Part shown: piece after piece, positions 18,914 through 28,110 of the stretch
Numbering within the stretch: the first letter of the stretch is position 1
Layout of the letters: every line of letters begins with the position of its first letter
From: Bacilli bacterium
GTDB lineage: Bacteria > Bacillota > Bacilli > RF39 > UBA660
Assembly: GCA_017525855.1 (NCBI GenBank)
Contig: JAFXSE010000001.1
Span: forward strand, 7,066 to 71,065
Direction of reading: 5' to 3'
DNA: 64,000 nucleotides
Notes under the pieces: model-generated
Database searches by the model: none
What the model was told of the DNA's origin: nothing
The model's input: only the letters and a program-made list of their open reading frames with translations
Translations under genes and position numbers: made by a program

Positions 18914-21076
18914 ATGTATGTTGGTGTTTTAGTAGAATTATCTAATAAAAATATAGATAAAATTTTTACATACAGTGTACCTTCTTTTTTACAAGATAAA
19001 ATGAAAGTTGGAATACGAGTAGAAGTTCCTTTTGGAAGACAAATATTAGAAGGATTTGTAATTTCTTTTATAAATGATGTTAGTATTGAAACTAAAGATA
19101 TTATATCAATTACTTCAGATGATGTTATTTTAAATGAAGAGTTGTTAGCTCTTGGTAAAATAATGCAAAAAGAAACATTATCTACTTTAATTAGTTGTTA
19201 TCAAGTTATGCTTCCTAAAGCTTTAAAAGCAAAAAAAGGAAGTGTTGTGAATGTTAAATTTGATACTTTTTATAAATTAGGTGATGTTAGTGGACAATTA
19301 AATGATAAACAAAGAAAGATTATTTCCTTATTTAATAAAGAAGATTTAGTATTAAAAAATGAAATAGAAAAGATTTCTAAAAGTAGTTTAAAAACTTTAG
19401 AAAATAAGGGAGTATTAATAAAAGTAAAAAAAGAACATTATAGAAGATATATTGACGATAAAACAGAAGAAAAGAAACCTTTAACAATAGATCAAGAAAA
19501 TGTTGTTAAAGAATTTCTTGGTAGTGATAGTCAGTTTTATTTATTACATGGAGTAACTGGTAGTGGTAAAACAGAAGTCTATATGGAAATGATAGAAAAT
19601 GTTATAAAAAGTGGAAAAACAGCTATTGTTTTAGTACCTGAAATTAGTTTAACTCCTCAAACTATTAGTAGATTTAGTAGAAGATTTGGTAGGAAAATAG
19701 CTTTGTTACATAGTGCTTTATCAGATGGTGAAAGATATGATGAGTGGAGAAGAATTAATAGAGGGGAAGTTGATATAGTAATTGGTGCAAGAAGTGCTTT
19801 GTTTGCGCCAATTAAGAATCTTGGTTTAATAGTAATAGATGAGGAACATAGTAATTCATATAAACAAGATGATATGAATCCTAGATATGATACGGTTAAT
19901 ATGGCTAAGCATAGAATTATGCTTAATGATGGAGCAAAACTTGTTTTAGGAAGTGCTACTCCAACTTTAGACTCTTATGCTAGAGCGCTTAAGAATGTTT
20001 ATCATCTTTTAACTCTTCCTAATAGAGTTAATAAAAAAGGATTGCCTAGTATTAAACTTATTGATATGAATCATGAAATGAAAAAAGCAAAAGGTCATTT
20101 CTCATTACCTTTACTTGAAAAAATAAAAGAAAAAATAGATAAAGGTGAACAAGTAATATTACTTCTTAATAGAAGAGGCTATTCTAGTTTTGTTACTTGT
20201 AAAAATTGTGGTTATACAGTTAAATGCCCTAATTGTGATATTACTTTAACATATCATAAAACTAGTAATAATTTAAGATGTCATTATTGTGGATATGCAA
20301 CTAAAAAAAGTATAGTTTGTCCTCAATGTGGTGAGGAGTCATTGAGTGATTTAGGAATTGGAACTGAGAAAGTAGAAGAAGAGATTAATCTATTTTTACC
20401 ACAAGTTAAAGTACTTAGAATGGATTTTGATACTACTACTAGAAAAGGTGCTCACGAAAAAATGATTAATGAGTTTAGTGAGCATAAATATGATATTTTA
20501 CTTGGAACACAAGTTGTTGCTAAAGGACTTGATTTTGAGAATGTTACTTTAGTAGGTGTAATTAATGCAGATACATCTTTAAATATTCCTAATTTTAGAA
20601 GTAGTGAGAATACTTTTTCATTACTCAGTCAAGTGGCTGGTAGAAGTGGAAGAAGTACAAAAACAGGAGAAGTTATTATTCAAACTTATAATCCTACTCA
20701 TTATGCCATTGAATGTGTTAAGAGACATGATTATATAAACTTTTTTAAACAAGAAATGGATATTAGAAGAAAATTAAATTATCCACCATATTATTATATT
20801 GTTTATATTAGACTTAATAGTAAAGATAATGAAAAATGTTATAAAGAAGCTTTAAAAGTTAAAAATATACTTGAAAATAAACTAAAAAATATTATTATTT
20901 TAGGACCTAGTCAAAGTGGAGTTTTTAGAATAAATAATATTTATAGATATGGTATTATTTTAAAATATAAAAAAGAAGATAATTTAAAAGATGTTCTTAA
21001 TAAAATAATTGATGTATACAAGAGTAATACTCTTGTTACAATAGATATTAATTTTAATCCAGTAGTATTTGGATAA
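18914..21076 (+). CDS. priA: Primosomal replication restart helicase PriA
   Basis: 720 residues, full length. N-terminal DNA-binding domain, Walker A GVTGSGKTEVYMEM, DEEH box (VIDEEHSNSYKQ), and eight zinc cysteines in paired CxxC motifs (CKNCGYTVKCPNC ... CHYCG ... CPQCG). It restarts stalled forks by loading DnaB/DnaC. AGGAGG is close to the ATG. In Bacillus priA is followed by def and fmt; here pyrH and two further genes intervene and def is absent. Confidence 0.97.
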   Translation: MYVGVLVELSNKNIDKIFTYSVPSFLQDKMKVGIRVEVPFGRQILEGFVISFINDVSIETKDIISITSDDVILNEELLALGKIMQKETLSTLISCYQVMLPKALKAKKGSVVNVKFDTFYKLGDVSGQLNDKQRKIISLFNKEDLVLKNEIEKISKSSLKTLENKGVLIKVKKEHYRRYIDDKTEEKKPLTIDQENVVKEFLGSDSQFYLLHGVTGSGKTEVYMEMIENVIKSGKTAIVLVPEISLTPQTISRFSRRFGRKIALLHSALSDGERYDEWRRINRGEVDIVIGARSALFAPIKNLGLIVIDEEHSNSYKQDDMNPRYDTVNMAKHRIMLNDGAKLVLGSATPTLDSYARALKNVYHLLTLPNRVNKKGLPSIKLIDMNHEMKKAKGHFSLPLLEKIKEKIDKGEQVILLLNRRGYSSFVTCKNCGYTVKCPNCDITLTYHKTSNNLRCHYCGYATKKSIVCPQCGEESLSDLGIGTEKVEEEINLFLPQVKVLRMDFDTTTRKGAHEKMINEFSEHKYDILLGTQVVAKGLDFENVTLVGVINADTSLNIPNFRSSENTFSLLSQVAGRSGRSTKTGEVIIQTYNPTHYAIECVKRHDYINFFKQEMDIRRKLNYPPYYYIVYIRLNSKDNEKCYKEALKVKNILENKLKNIIILGPSQSGVFRINNIYRYGIILKYKKEDNLKDVLNKIIDVYKSNTLVTIDINFNPVVFG

Positions 21077-21091
21077 TGGGAGGAGTAGAGT

Positions 21092-21796
21092 ATGAAAAAA
21101 TACAATAGGATATTATTAAAAGTTAGTGGAGAAAGTTTAGCAGGAAGTAAAAAGACAGGAATTGATTTCGATAGAGTCTTAGAAATATGTAATGAGATAA
21201 AAGAGGTAAAAGAAAAAACTAAGGTAGAAATAGCAATAGTTGTTGGTGGAGGTAATTTTTGGAGAGGAAGATGTAATCTTCAAATGGATAGATGTACTGC
21301 TGATCATATTGGGATGCTTGCAACTACTATGAATGCTTTAGCAATGAGTGATGCATTTAGACAATTAGATGTAGAATCTCGTGTTCAAACAGGAATTGAG
21401 ATGAGACAAATTGCTGAGTTTTATATAAGAAAAAGAGCTGATAGACATCTTGATAAAGATCGTATAGTTATATTCGGATGTGGTACCGGAAATCCATTCT
21501 TTTCAACTGACACAGCAGCAGCCTTAAGGGCAGCTGAAATTAATGCAGACGTAGTTGTTAAAGCAACCAATGTTGATGGTATATATACTGCAGATCCAAA
21601 AAAAGATAAAAATGCTAAAAAGTTAGATAATTTAACTTATCTTGATGTATTAAATAAAAAACTTAATGTTATGGATTCAACAGCAACAACGCTTTGTATG
21701 GATAATAGTATTCCAATTATTGTATATGATATGAATACTCCTGGTAATCTACTTAAAGTAGTAGAAGGAAAAAATATAGGTACTCTTGTAAAATAG
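21092..21796 (+). CDS. pyrH: UMP kinase PyrH
   Basis: 234 residues, full length. N-terminal [21 protein letters not shown] and the C-terminal [16 protein letters not shown] match bacterial UMP kinase of the amino-acid-kinase fold, which makes UDP from UMP. Normally found between tsf and frr; here it is alone behind priA, sharing its transcript (15-base gap with GGGAGGAG), and is closed by a strong terminator. Confidence 0.96.
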   Translation: MKKYNRILLKVSGESLAGSKKTGIDFDRVLEICNEIKEVKEKTKVEIAIVVGGGNFWRGRCNLQMDRCTADHIGMLATTMNALAMSDAFRQLDVESRVQTGIEMRQIAEFYIRKRADRHLDKDRIVIFGCGTGNPFFSTDTAAALRAAEINADVVVKATNVDGIYTADPKKDKNAKKLDNLTYLDVLNKKLNVMDSTATTLCMDNSIPIIVYDMNTPGNLLKVVEGKNIGTLVK

Positions 21797-21801
21797 AAAT
21801 T

Positions 21802-21820
21802 GCTCCCCTAGGGAGCTTTT
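21802..21820 (+). terminator. Terminator after priA-pyrH
   Basis: GC-rich stem GCTCCC/GGGAGC with a three-base loop and T tract. Confidence 0.9.
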
Positions 21821-21823
21821 TGA

Positions 21824-21853
21824 TTGACAAAAATACTTTTTGATGGGTATTAT
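21824..21853 (+). promoter_or_regulatory. Promoter of the variable-ended surface protein gene
   Basis: Perfect TTGACA, 18-bp spacer, TATTAT at 21848-21853 (TATAAT at 21855 is too far). The gene therefore has its own strong promoter, separate from pyrH. Confidence 0.65.
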
Positions 21854-21883
21854 ATATAATAGGAGAATATGGGAGTGAGTGTT

Positions 21884-23233
21884 ATGATGAGAGTTGGGAA
21901 ATTTAGATTAGTAGTACTTATTGCTTTATTATTGTTAACTGGAATAATTGTAGGTTATGCTTACTTAAATGGTAATTTAAGTATAAATGGTGATGCTGTT
22001 GTACAAAAAAATACATGGGATGTTAGATTTACAACAATAACTACTGTTAAAAATGATGGTGAAGTAACTACACAACCGACAGTAAGTGATAATACTAATT
22101 TAGTATTTGGAGTAAAGTTAAATAAACCTGGAGATTCATATATTTTAAATGTTGTAGTAGAAAATAGAGGAAGTATAGATGCTATGATAAGTGGAACACC
22201 GGTTATAAGTGGACTAGAAGATATGGCATCATATTTAGATTATAGTGTAACATATAGTGATAAAACTCCTATAACAGATAAAAACTTATTAAAAAAGAAT
22301 AGTACAGACACAATAAGAGTAGAACTACATTATAAGGAAAATATAACAGAAGCAGATATTGCAGGTTTATCAGAAAGTGATGTTACCAAAGTACTGAGAT
22401 TATCAGTAAAATATGTACAAGCTGATAGTAGTGCAGTACAAAGGCCTAAAATACCATGTAAAAAAGCACTAACACTTCATACAGAAACATGTGAAAGAAC
22501 ATCGGATGGGTGTATAGCAAAAGGATATGCAAATGGGGACACTATAACTTATGGACATACAAATGGAACTAGTCTAGTAAACGGACAGAGTGGAGGATAT
22601 GCACTAGACTGTGATGTATCAGGAAATGGAGACTATGAAAGATTCTATTATGTATCAGATTTATATACAGGAACAGAGAATGGAGTAGATCAGTTTGATA
22701 GTGATTATGCAGTACTTATATATCATAAAAATATAGGAACAGCAGTTGCATATAATAGTGCTAATGAAAACTGGCATGGACCAGTAACGTTACTGTCAAG
22801 TCTTCCAACAAGGAGTACATGGGCAAATGAAAACATAAATTTAAAGAGTACATCAAGAACAATTTATACCGAAAAAGGAACTACTTCAACAGATGGAGGA
22901 ACAATAGAAAATCCATTCAACTATACGGGAGCTGTAGCCAGACTCTTAACGGCACAAGAAATAAATAAAAGTTGTAATATAACAGTAGGAAGTCGAACAA
23001 CTGGAGAATTAGATAGTTGCGAATACCTAATGGAAGATAGTTATTATTCAAAAACATCAGGATGTTCAGGAGGACACTGTTATTATTGGTTAGAAACGCC
23101 TTACGCGTCGGGTTCGTACAGCGCGTGGCTTGTGGATGGCAGCACCCGCTTTGTCAACTATGCCCGCGTGAAATATGCCTATGGCGTTCGGCAGGCCGTT
23201 GAAATTCTAAAGTCTAATATCTTTCTAGAATAA
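21884..23233 (+). CDS. Exported surface protein with GC-rich, lectin-like variable C-terminus (possible DGR target)
   Basis: 449 residues. ATG 21884 has GGGAGTGAG at good spacing; ATG 21869 sits only two bases from AGGAGA. The N-terminus has a membrane or signal segment (VVLIALLLLTGIIVGYAYL), then a TasA/camelysin-like beta domain (INGDAVVQKNTWDVRF ...). The C-terminal half is Cys-containing and ends in WLETPYASGSYSAW ... AYGVRQAVEIL, the pattern of formylglycine-enzyme/C-type-lectin folds used by diversity-generating retroelements. Bases 23101-23200 are 59% GC by hand count, against an AT-rich remainder, with codons mostly ending in C or T. No reverse transcriptase or template repeat is in the window. 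It may display variable ligand-binding surface. Confidence 0.7.
   Translation: MMRVGKFRLVVLIALLLLTGIIVGYAYLNGNLSINGDAVVQKNTWDVRFTTITTVKNDGEVTTQPTVSDNTNLVFGVKLNKPGDSYILNVVVENRGSIDAMISGTPVISGLEDMASYLDYSVTYSDKTPITDKNLLKKNSTDTIRVELHYKENITEADIAGLSESDVTKVLRLSVKYVQADSSAVQRPKIPCKKALTLHTETCERTSDGCIAKGYANGDTITYGHTNGTSLVNGQSGGYALDCDVSGNGDYERFYYVSDLYTGTENGVDQFDSDYAVLIYHKNIGTAVAYNSANENWHGPVTLLSSLPTRSTWANENINLKSTSRTIYTEKGTTSTDGGTIENPFNYTGAVARLLTAQEINKSCNITVGSRTTGELDSCEYLMEDSYYSKTSGCSGGHCYYWLETPYASGSYSAWLVDGSTRFVNYARVKYAYGVRQAVEILKSNIFLE
23098..23205 (+). other. GC-rich candidate variable region inside the surface protein gene
   Basis: About 108 bases encoding residues 405-441. It starts at GCCTTACGCG and ends at GTTGAAATTC, with an abrupt change to AT-rich sequence on both sides. 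Of the 21 codons from the one after TGG to CGG, 17 end in C or T, as expected if AAC/AAT codons of a template had been randomised at A positions. No second copy of this segment was found elsewhere in the window by eye. Confidence 0.5.
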
Positions 23234-23319
23234 AACTTGAGTTATGACGGTAGAATAGATAAAAATTGCAAGATAAAAGAGATGTGTACAAGTCTTAATG
23301 AATAGCAAAATTTTTAAAG

Positions 23320-23341
23320 AAACTCCTTTGGGAGTTTTTTC
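23320..23341 (+). terminator. Terminator after the surface protein gene
   Basis: AAACTCC/GGAGTTT stem, TTTG-containing loop, T run. The 85 bases between the stop and this hairpin hold no gene that I can see. Confidence 0.85.
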
Positions 23342-23431
23342 TTTACATTATGCGTGTAAATATTAATAAATGTTGAATTTTTTTTCTTTTTTGATATACT
23401 ATAGTTAGGATAGTGTAAGGTGGTGATGAAG

Positions 23432-24619
23432 ATGTTATTTGAGAGTTTAAAATATGATTCTGTACGTACTTTCTTACAACAACTTCTGATCCAAGATAAG
23501 TATAAAAATATAGAAGCTCCTTATGAATTAAAAGAAGCCTATTATTTGGATGGCAAATATGCTTTCTTTTTAGGGATAGATGCTTTAAGTAAGTATGAAC
23601 AAATTGTTGGAGATATGTCTTTAATTGATGATTATGTTGAACAATTAAAAAGGGTATTTAAAAAGTTTAGTGATTATAATGATATAAAAAATGGAGTATA
23701 TACTTTAATACTTAAAGTTATATCTGTTAAGCTTTCAATTACTAATACTAATAGTTTTGAATCTAGAGAAAAAATACTTCATTATGTATATAATAAATAT
23801 ATTATTAATGGTTATTTTTACTTTGGTTTTATGTCTAATCATATTAATGAAATATCTTGTGTTGGAATTAGACATGATGGTTTTGTATTTGATTCTAAAC
23901 TTGATGAAATAAATGATATATTTAATAGGTATTCAAATAATAAATTATTTATAAAAAAAGATGTAAATCTTACTGATGATATTATGGTTGCTTTATACTA
24001 TGCTTTTTTGTCGCCTAATTATTTATCTAGTATGGTAGTTAATCCTCTTCTTAAAAATAAAAAGTATGATAGGGATTGTTTTTATACTAAAGATATACTT
24101 AAAATAAAAGAGATATTAATGTCTGTATGTAATAGTATTCATTTAAATAATGAGGATAAGTTGTTTGTTATTAATAGATTTATAGATGTATATGTTTCTA
24201 GTCATGTTAATAATGTTCATCCTTGCATAGCTAGAATTAAAAGATCTAGTATTGGTAAAGATAAATTGAAGGATATAGAAGAAATAGTACATAATAATGA
24301 TGAATCTCTTATTTCTTTAATGGAGTTAATTTTGGATAGTCGTTATATGGGTTATGATTTAAACTCTGATATTATGCCTGATGATATAGAAATAGTTGAT
24401 ATTCCAACTTATAATGATTTTATGATTGGTAAAAATGAGTTTGTTATGATTACTGATGATGTTTTGGTTGAAAAGTCTGATTTAGAAGTTAATGATTCTT
24501 TAGTTACACAGAATGTAGCTGTTAACTCATATGGCGCTGTTTCAGTTGCAATTGTTGGGCTTTTGTTTATAATAATAGGTGTTGTTATGACAATGATTTT
24601 ATATTTTATGGGCGGGTGA
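23432..24619 (+). CDS. Unknown protein with C-terminal membrane anchor
   Basis: 395 residues, no family recognised. A long helical, soluble-looking body is followed by a single C-terminal hydrophobic segment (SVAIVGLLFIIIGVVMTMIL) and a short tail, so it is likely tail-anchored facing the cytoplasm. ATG 23432 is chosen for its 8-base spacing from AAGGTGG; ATG 23426 is possible. fmt begins five bases after its stop, so the two share a transcript. Its place corresponds to where Bacilli usually keep def. Confidence 0.7.
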   Translation: MLFESLKYDSVRTFLQQLLIQDKYKNIEAPYELKEAYYLDGKYAFFLGIDALSKYEQIVGDMSLIDDYVEQLKRVFKKFSDYNDIKNGVYTLILKVISVKLSITNTNSFESREKILHYVYNKYIINGYFYFGFMSNHINEISCVGIRHDGFVFDSKLDEINDIFNRYSNNKLFIKKDVNLTDDIMVALYYAFLSPNYLSSMVVNPLLKNKKYDRDCFYTKDILKIKEILMSVCNSIHLNNEDKLFVINRFIDVYVSSHVNNVHPCIARIKRSSIGKDKLKDIEEIVHNNDESLISLMELILDSRYMGYDLNSDIMPDDIEIVDIPTYNDFMIGKNEFVMITDDVLVEKSDLEVNDSLVTQNVAVNSYGAVSVAIVGLLFIIIGVVMTMILYFMGG

Positions 24620-24623
24620 TATA

Positions 24624-25556
24624 ATGATAAGAATAGTTTTTATGGGGACTCCTGTTTTTAGTGTTCCTGTTTTAGAAGGATTATTAAATGATAGTAATTA
24701 TGAGGTTGTTGGTGTAGTTAGTCAACCTGATAAAAAGGTCGGTCGACATCAAGTTTTAACGCCTAGTCCTGTTTCACAAGTAGCAATTAGTAATGGAATA
24801 AAGTTACTTAGAATAGAAAAGGTTAGAAGTGAGTATCAAGAAATACTTGATTTGGATCCTGATATGATTGTGACGTGTGCATATGGACAAATTATTCCTA
24901 AAGAAGTTTTAGATTATCCTAAATATGGATGTATTAATGTTCATGCATCATTACTTCCAAAACTTAGAGGTGGGGCTCCAATACATAAAGCAATAATTGA
25001 TGGTTATAGTAAGACAGGTATTACTATTATGTATATGGATGAGGGTATGGATACTGGTGATATTATTTCTCAAGAAGAAATAGAAATACTTGATTCTGAT
25101 ACAGTCTCAATACTTCATGATAAACTGAGTGTCTTAGGAAGAGATTTATTATTAAAAACATTACCAAGTATTATTTCTGGTAATGTTAAAAGAATAAAAC
25201 AAAATAGTGATGAAGTAACGTTTGCTTATAATATAAAAAGAGAAGATGAACATATAGATTTTAATGATACTAAGAGGAATGTATTTAATTTAGTAAGAGG
25301 TTTAAATAGTTTTCCAGGAGCATTTGCAATACTAGATAAGAAGATAGTAAAAATATATTCTGGAAGATGTGGAGATTCTACTAAAGGTGATTGTGGACAA
25401 ATTATAAATATATATGATGATGGTATTGGTGTTAGAGTAAAAGATGGTGAATATATAATTACTGAATTAAAAGAAGAAGGAAAGAGAAAAGTAGCGGTTA
25501 AAGATTATTTAAATGGAAAGAAAAAAGAAGACTTATTAGGCAAGTTTTTTGAGTAG
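24624..25556 (+). CDS. fmt: Methionyl-tRNA formyltransferase
   Basis: 310 residues, full length. IRIVFMGTPVFSVPVLEGLL at the start and VHASLLPKLRGGAPIHKAI with the catalytic Asn-His-Asp set (CINVHASL ... MDTGDI) identify Fmt, which formylates initiator Met-tRNA using 10-formyl-THF. Part of the conserved priA-fmt-rlmN-prpC-prkC-rsgA-rpe block; rsmB is missing between fmt and rlmN. Confidence 0.97.
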   Translation: MIRIVFMGTPVFSVPVLEGLLNDSNYEVVGVVSQPDKKVGRHQVLTPSPVSQVAISNGIKLLRIEKVRSEYQEILDLDPDMIVTCAYGQIIPKEVLDYPKYGCINVHASLLPKLRGGAPIHKAIIDGYSKTGITIMYMDEGMDTGDIISQEEIEILDSDTVSILHDKLSVLGRDLLLKTLPSIISGNVKRIKQNSDEVTFAYNIKREDEHIDFNDTKRNVFNLVRGLNSFPGAFAILDKKIVKIYSGRCGDSTKGDCGQIINIYDDGIGVRVKDGEYIITELKEEGKRKVAVKDYLNGKKKEDLLGKFFE

Positions 25557-25564
25557 GTGAAGAT

Positions 25565-26302
25565 ATGTTTAATAAAAAGAATAAGAATAATTTATTAGGT
25601 GGTTTAGATCAAAATCCATTTTTAAAACAAATTATATTTTTTGGGTTTTATTTCTTGTTTTTTGTTGTGATTATTATCTTTCTTAGAATTAGTTTTAAAA
25701 GTATTTCAACAAAAGAGGTATCTATTAGAAAAACAGGATATGGTTATGATTATAAATTAGATAGAATTATGAATGAGAATTATCATTTTAAATTTAAAGA
25801 AAATTATGATGGTGTTGAAACTATATATGAAGGGGACTTACTTGGTGATGAAATATCATTATTTAAAAGTGGGACTCAGGCTATGGAATACTATATTAAA
25901 AAAGACAAAGCTTATTTAAAGGATGGTAATTTATTTACATGGAACGAGACAACTAATCCTATGATTTTTTATGACTTTGTAATTCCTTCAAATCTTAATA
26001 AAATTATAAAAAGAGCTAAGTATGTTTCTAAGACTGATTATATAGATAGTAAGAAAAAGACTTTTACATATTCAATAGCTAATGAAAAGATTATAGATAT
26101 TTTAGGTTTAGAAAAAAGAGAGAATGATGTTTTAGATAATACAATTGTTGTATCTATTTTAGATAATGGTAAAATTGATTCTATTAATTTAGATTTAACT
26201 AATTATTATAAATATAGTAATGAGACACTTAAGAATTATAATTTAACTTTTAGTTATTCTAAGTTTGATCAAATTGAGGAAATAGCTAATCCAATAAATT
26301 AG
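25565..26302 (+). CDS. Unknown single-pass membrane protein
   Basis: 245 residues, no family recognised. A short Lys/Asn-rich cytoplasmic head is followed by one hydrophobic segment at about residues 22-41 (IIFFGFYFLFFVVIIIFL) and a beta-rich extracytoplasmic domain of about 200 residues without cysteines. ATG preceded by AGGTGA overlapping the fmt end. It occupies the slot of rsmB between fmt and rlmN. Confidence 0.7.
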   Translation: MFNKKNKNNLLGGLDQNPFLKQIIFFGFYFLFFVVIIIFLRISFKSISTKEVSIRKTGYGYDYKLDRIMNENYHFKFKENYDGVETIYEGDLLGDEISLFKSGTQAMEYYIKKDKAYLKDGNLFTWNETTNPMIFYDFVIPSNLNKIIKRAKYVSKTDYIDSKKKTFTYSIANEKIIDILGLEKRENDVLDNTIVVSILDNGKIDSINLDLTNYYKYSNETLKNYNLTFSYSKFDQIEEIANPIN

Positions 26303-26356
26303 TTTATTTCTTTTTTGCTATTTGTGAGTTATAATATTGAGACGAGGTGATAGGCC

Positions 26357-27373
26357 ATGATTTATGATTTAACAAAGGAAGAGTTGGAAGAATATTTTTT
26401 AGAACATGGTGAAAAAAAGTTTAAAGCTACTCAGATCTATCAATGGCTTTATGATAAAAAAGTAAAAAGTTTTGATGATATGACAGATATAAAAAAAGAT
26501 ACTTTGGAATTACTTAAGAAAGATTTTACTATTGAAAGAGTAAAACTTGTAAAAGTAGAAAAGGATAAAGATGTTAATAAATATTTGTTTGAACTTAGTG
26601 ATTGTGAATATATTGAAGCAGTACTTATGTTACATGATTATGGAAATAGTATTTGTGTTTCTAGTCAGGTTGGTTGTAATATGGGATGTCGTTTTTGTGA
26701 AAGTGGAAGGCGTAAGAAAGTTAGAAATTTAACTGCTGGTGAAATAGTTACTCAGATTTTAGAAGTAGAAGAGGATTTTGGTGATAGAATATCTCATGTA
26801 GTATTAATGGGAATAGGTGAACCTTTTGATAATTATGATAATATAGTTAAGTTTATAAAAATAATTAATGATCCTAAAGGACTTTCTATTGGGAGTAGAC
26901 ATATAACTGTATCAACAAGTGGTATTATTCCAAAGATTGAAGAATTTTCTAAGCTTGATTTACAAGTTAATTTAGCTATAAGTCTGCATGCACCTAATGA
27001 TGATATTAGAAATAGTATTATGCCTATTAATAAGGCTTATCCAATTAAAGAATTAATTAGTGCTGTAAAAAAGTATGTTGATAAGACAAATCGCAGGGTT
27101 ACTTTTGAATATGTAATGCTTAAGGGTGTTAATGATACAGATGAATGTGCTTTAGAACTTTCTAAATTATTAAAGGGAATAAATTGTTATGTAAATTTAA
27201 TACCTTATAATGAAACTGAAAATATTATATATGAACGTAGTAATATGTTTCAAATTATGAAATTCTATGATATACTTAAAGAAGCTAATATAAATGTTAC
27301 TATAAGAAGAGAATTTGGTTCGAAGATAAGTGCTGCTTGTGGACAACTTCGAAGCAAGAAGGAGGAAAAATGA
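26357..27373 (+). CDS. rlmN: 23S rRNA (adenine(2503)-C(2))-methyltransferase RlmN
   Basis: 338 residues, full length. Radical SAM motif CNMGCRFCESG, the methylated-cysteine region near the C-terminus (FGSKISAACGQL) and ASxxGC-like N-terminal context identify RlmN, which methylates A2503 of 23S rRNA and also tRNA A37. Overlaps prpC by four bases (ATGA), as part of the conserved operon. Confidence 0.96.
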   Translation: MIYDLTKEELEEYFLEHGEKKFKATQIYQWLYDKKVKSFDDMTDIKKDTLELLKKDFTIERVKLVKVEKDKDVNKYLFELSDCEYIEAVLMLHDYGNSICVSSQVGCNMGCRFCESGRRKKVRNLTAGEIVTQILEVEEDFGDRISHVVLMGIGEPFDNYDNIVKFIKIINDPKGLSIGSRHITVSTSGIIPKIEEFSKLDLQVNLAISLHAPNDDIRNSIMPINKAYPIKELISAVKKYVDKTNRRVTFEYVMLKGVNDTDECALELSKLLKGINCYVNLIPYNETENIIYERSNMFQIMKFYDILKEANINVTIRREFGSKISAACGQLRSKKEEK

Positions 27374-28110
27374 AATCCTTTTATTTGACGGACACTGGTA
27401 AAGTTAGAGATCATAATGAAGACAGTGTGATAATTGTAAAAAATGATAATAATGAATATTTAATGGCGGTTGCTGATGGAATGGGTGGACATTCTGCTGG
27501 TGAAGTTGCGAGTAGTATAGCTATTGGATATTTGGGAAAACATTTCCAAGAGACGTTTTTAAGTCCTTCTAAGGTGGATGCTGTTGAATGGATTAGAAAT
27601 AGTGCTAATGAAATTAATTCTTTAATTTTTCATCATGAAAAAACACATCCTGAAAGTAAGGGTATGGGTACTACGTTAGTACTTGCTATTGTGACGGAAG
27701 CATATATTTTATTTGGTAATATTGGTGATTCATCGGGGTTTGTAGTTAAGGATAATAAATTGCACAAAGTAACTTATGACCATACATTAGTTAATTTACT
27801 TGTCAGTGCTGGTGAGCTTACAAAAGAAGAAGCAAAAGAACATCCTAAGAAAAATGTTTTGATGAAAGCATTAGGTGCGAATGATCCAATAGAGGTTGAT
27901 GTGTTTGATTGTGATATGGAGATTAGTGAATTGCTATTGTGTAGTGATGGTTTAACTAATATGTTAGATAATGAACAGATAGAAAAGGTTTTACTTAGTG
28001 ATAGTTCTATTTCAGAAAAAGTTGAAAAACTTATAATGAAGGCAAATAATCGTGGGGGTACTGATAATATTTCAATTGCATATTTAGTACGCGAAGAAGG
28101 TGAATTATAG
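27370..28110 (+). CDS. prpC: PP2C-type Ser/Thr protein phosphatase PrpC
   Basis: 246 residues from the ATG that follows GGAGGAAAA. Metal-binding motifs of the PPM family are present: DHNEDS, VADGMGGHSAGE, and GTDNIS near the end. It reverses phosphorylation by PrkC. Overlaps rlmN by four bases and prkC by one base, so translation is coupled and the pair is co-expressed. Confidence 0.96.
   Translation: MKSFYLTDTGKVRDHNEDSVIIVKNDNNEYLMAVADGMGGHSAGEVASSIAIGYLGKHFQETFLSPSKVDAVEWIRNSANEINSLIFHHEKTHPESKGMGTTLVLAIVTEAYILFGNIGDSSGFVVKDNKLHKVTYDHTLVNLLVSAGELTKEEAKEHPKKNVLMKALGANDPIEVDVFDCDMEISELLLCSDGLTNMLDNEQIEKVLLSDSSISEKVEKLIMKANNRGGTDNISIAYLVREEGEL

Noticed and set aside
23098..23205. GC-rich block as sequencing contamination or chimera
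   Set aside because: The reading frame and the lectin-like end pass through it without a break and the gene's natural end follows, so an artefact is less likely; read coverage would still be worth checking.
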